NCBI GenBank assembly: GCA_902490055.1
Contig: CABUCP010000135.1
Location: 1 to 7,852 of the forward strand
Direction: 5' to 3'
DNA length: 7,852 nucleotides
DNA from: an uncultured Klebsiella sp.
Lineage (GTDB): Bacteria > Pseudomonadota > Gammaproteobacteria > Enterobacterales > Enterobacteriaceae
Under the pieces are notes generated by a model. The model did not search any database. It saw only the letters and a program-made list of their open reading frames with translations, and was not told where the DNA came from. Shown here piece by piece: positions 6,090-7,852 of the stretch. The position numbers and the translations under genes were made by a program. Every line of letters starts with the position of its first letter. The stretch's first letter is position 1.

Positions 6090-7852
<1,763 letters not shown>

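Overview
The window looks like enterobacterial chromosome, most likely from the Klebsiella/Raoultella group. The PurM and PurN proteins are close to what I remember of the Escherichia coli proteins. The base composition is GC-rich (roughly 58% by eye), and the core purMN operon lies next to accessory carbohydrate genes. The genus is an inference; no rRNA or other marker is present.

Right end (6059-7852): the purine genes purM and purN, on the minus strand, overlap by 4 nt. They sit behind an extended -10 promoter overlapped by a palindromic PurR operator. PurN is followed by a short GC hairpin.

Left and centre (1-6035): four genes that look like a carbohydrate-use block for pectin, probably rhamnogalacturonan, oligosaccharides. 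(1) A plus-strand gene at 74-1741 encodes a 555-residue protein. Its order of motifs resembles the barrel and C-terminal domains of GH67 alpha-glucuronidases, but it lacks the N-terminal GH67 domain and appears to have altered catalytic positions. (2) A minus-strand, translationally overlapping pair encodes a GPH-type sugar:cation symporter (2819-4333) and a GH105 unsaturated uronyl hydrolase (1747-2844), the arrangement of rhiT-rhiN in pectinolytic enterobacteria. (3) A divergent plus-strand gene at 4695-6035 encodes a GH28 beta-helix glycosidase without a signal peptide. The 361-bp divergent region between (2) and (3) holds a good CRP-type site, an extended -10 element, and a 24-bp imperfect palindrome that may be the operator of an unidentified regulator.

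Proposed working model (inference): oligosaccharides released outside the cell by other enzymes or organisms enter through the symporter. They are then trimmed in the cytoplasm by the GH28 and GH105 enzymes, and perhaps by the GH67-like protein acting on a uronic-acid side group. No lyase, secreted enzyme or dedicated regulator is visible here. In E. coli, ppk follows purN directly, so the block probably occupies a purN-ppk insertion site; ppk itself is outside the window. I saw no tRNA, rRNA, insertion sequence, CRISPR array or phage gene.
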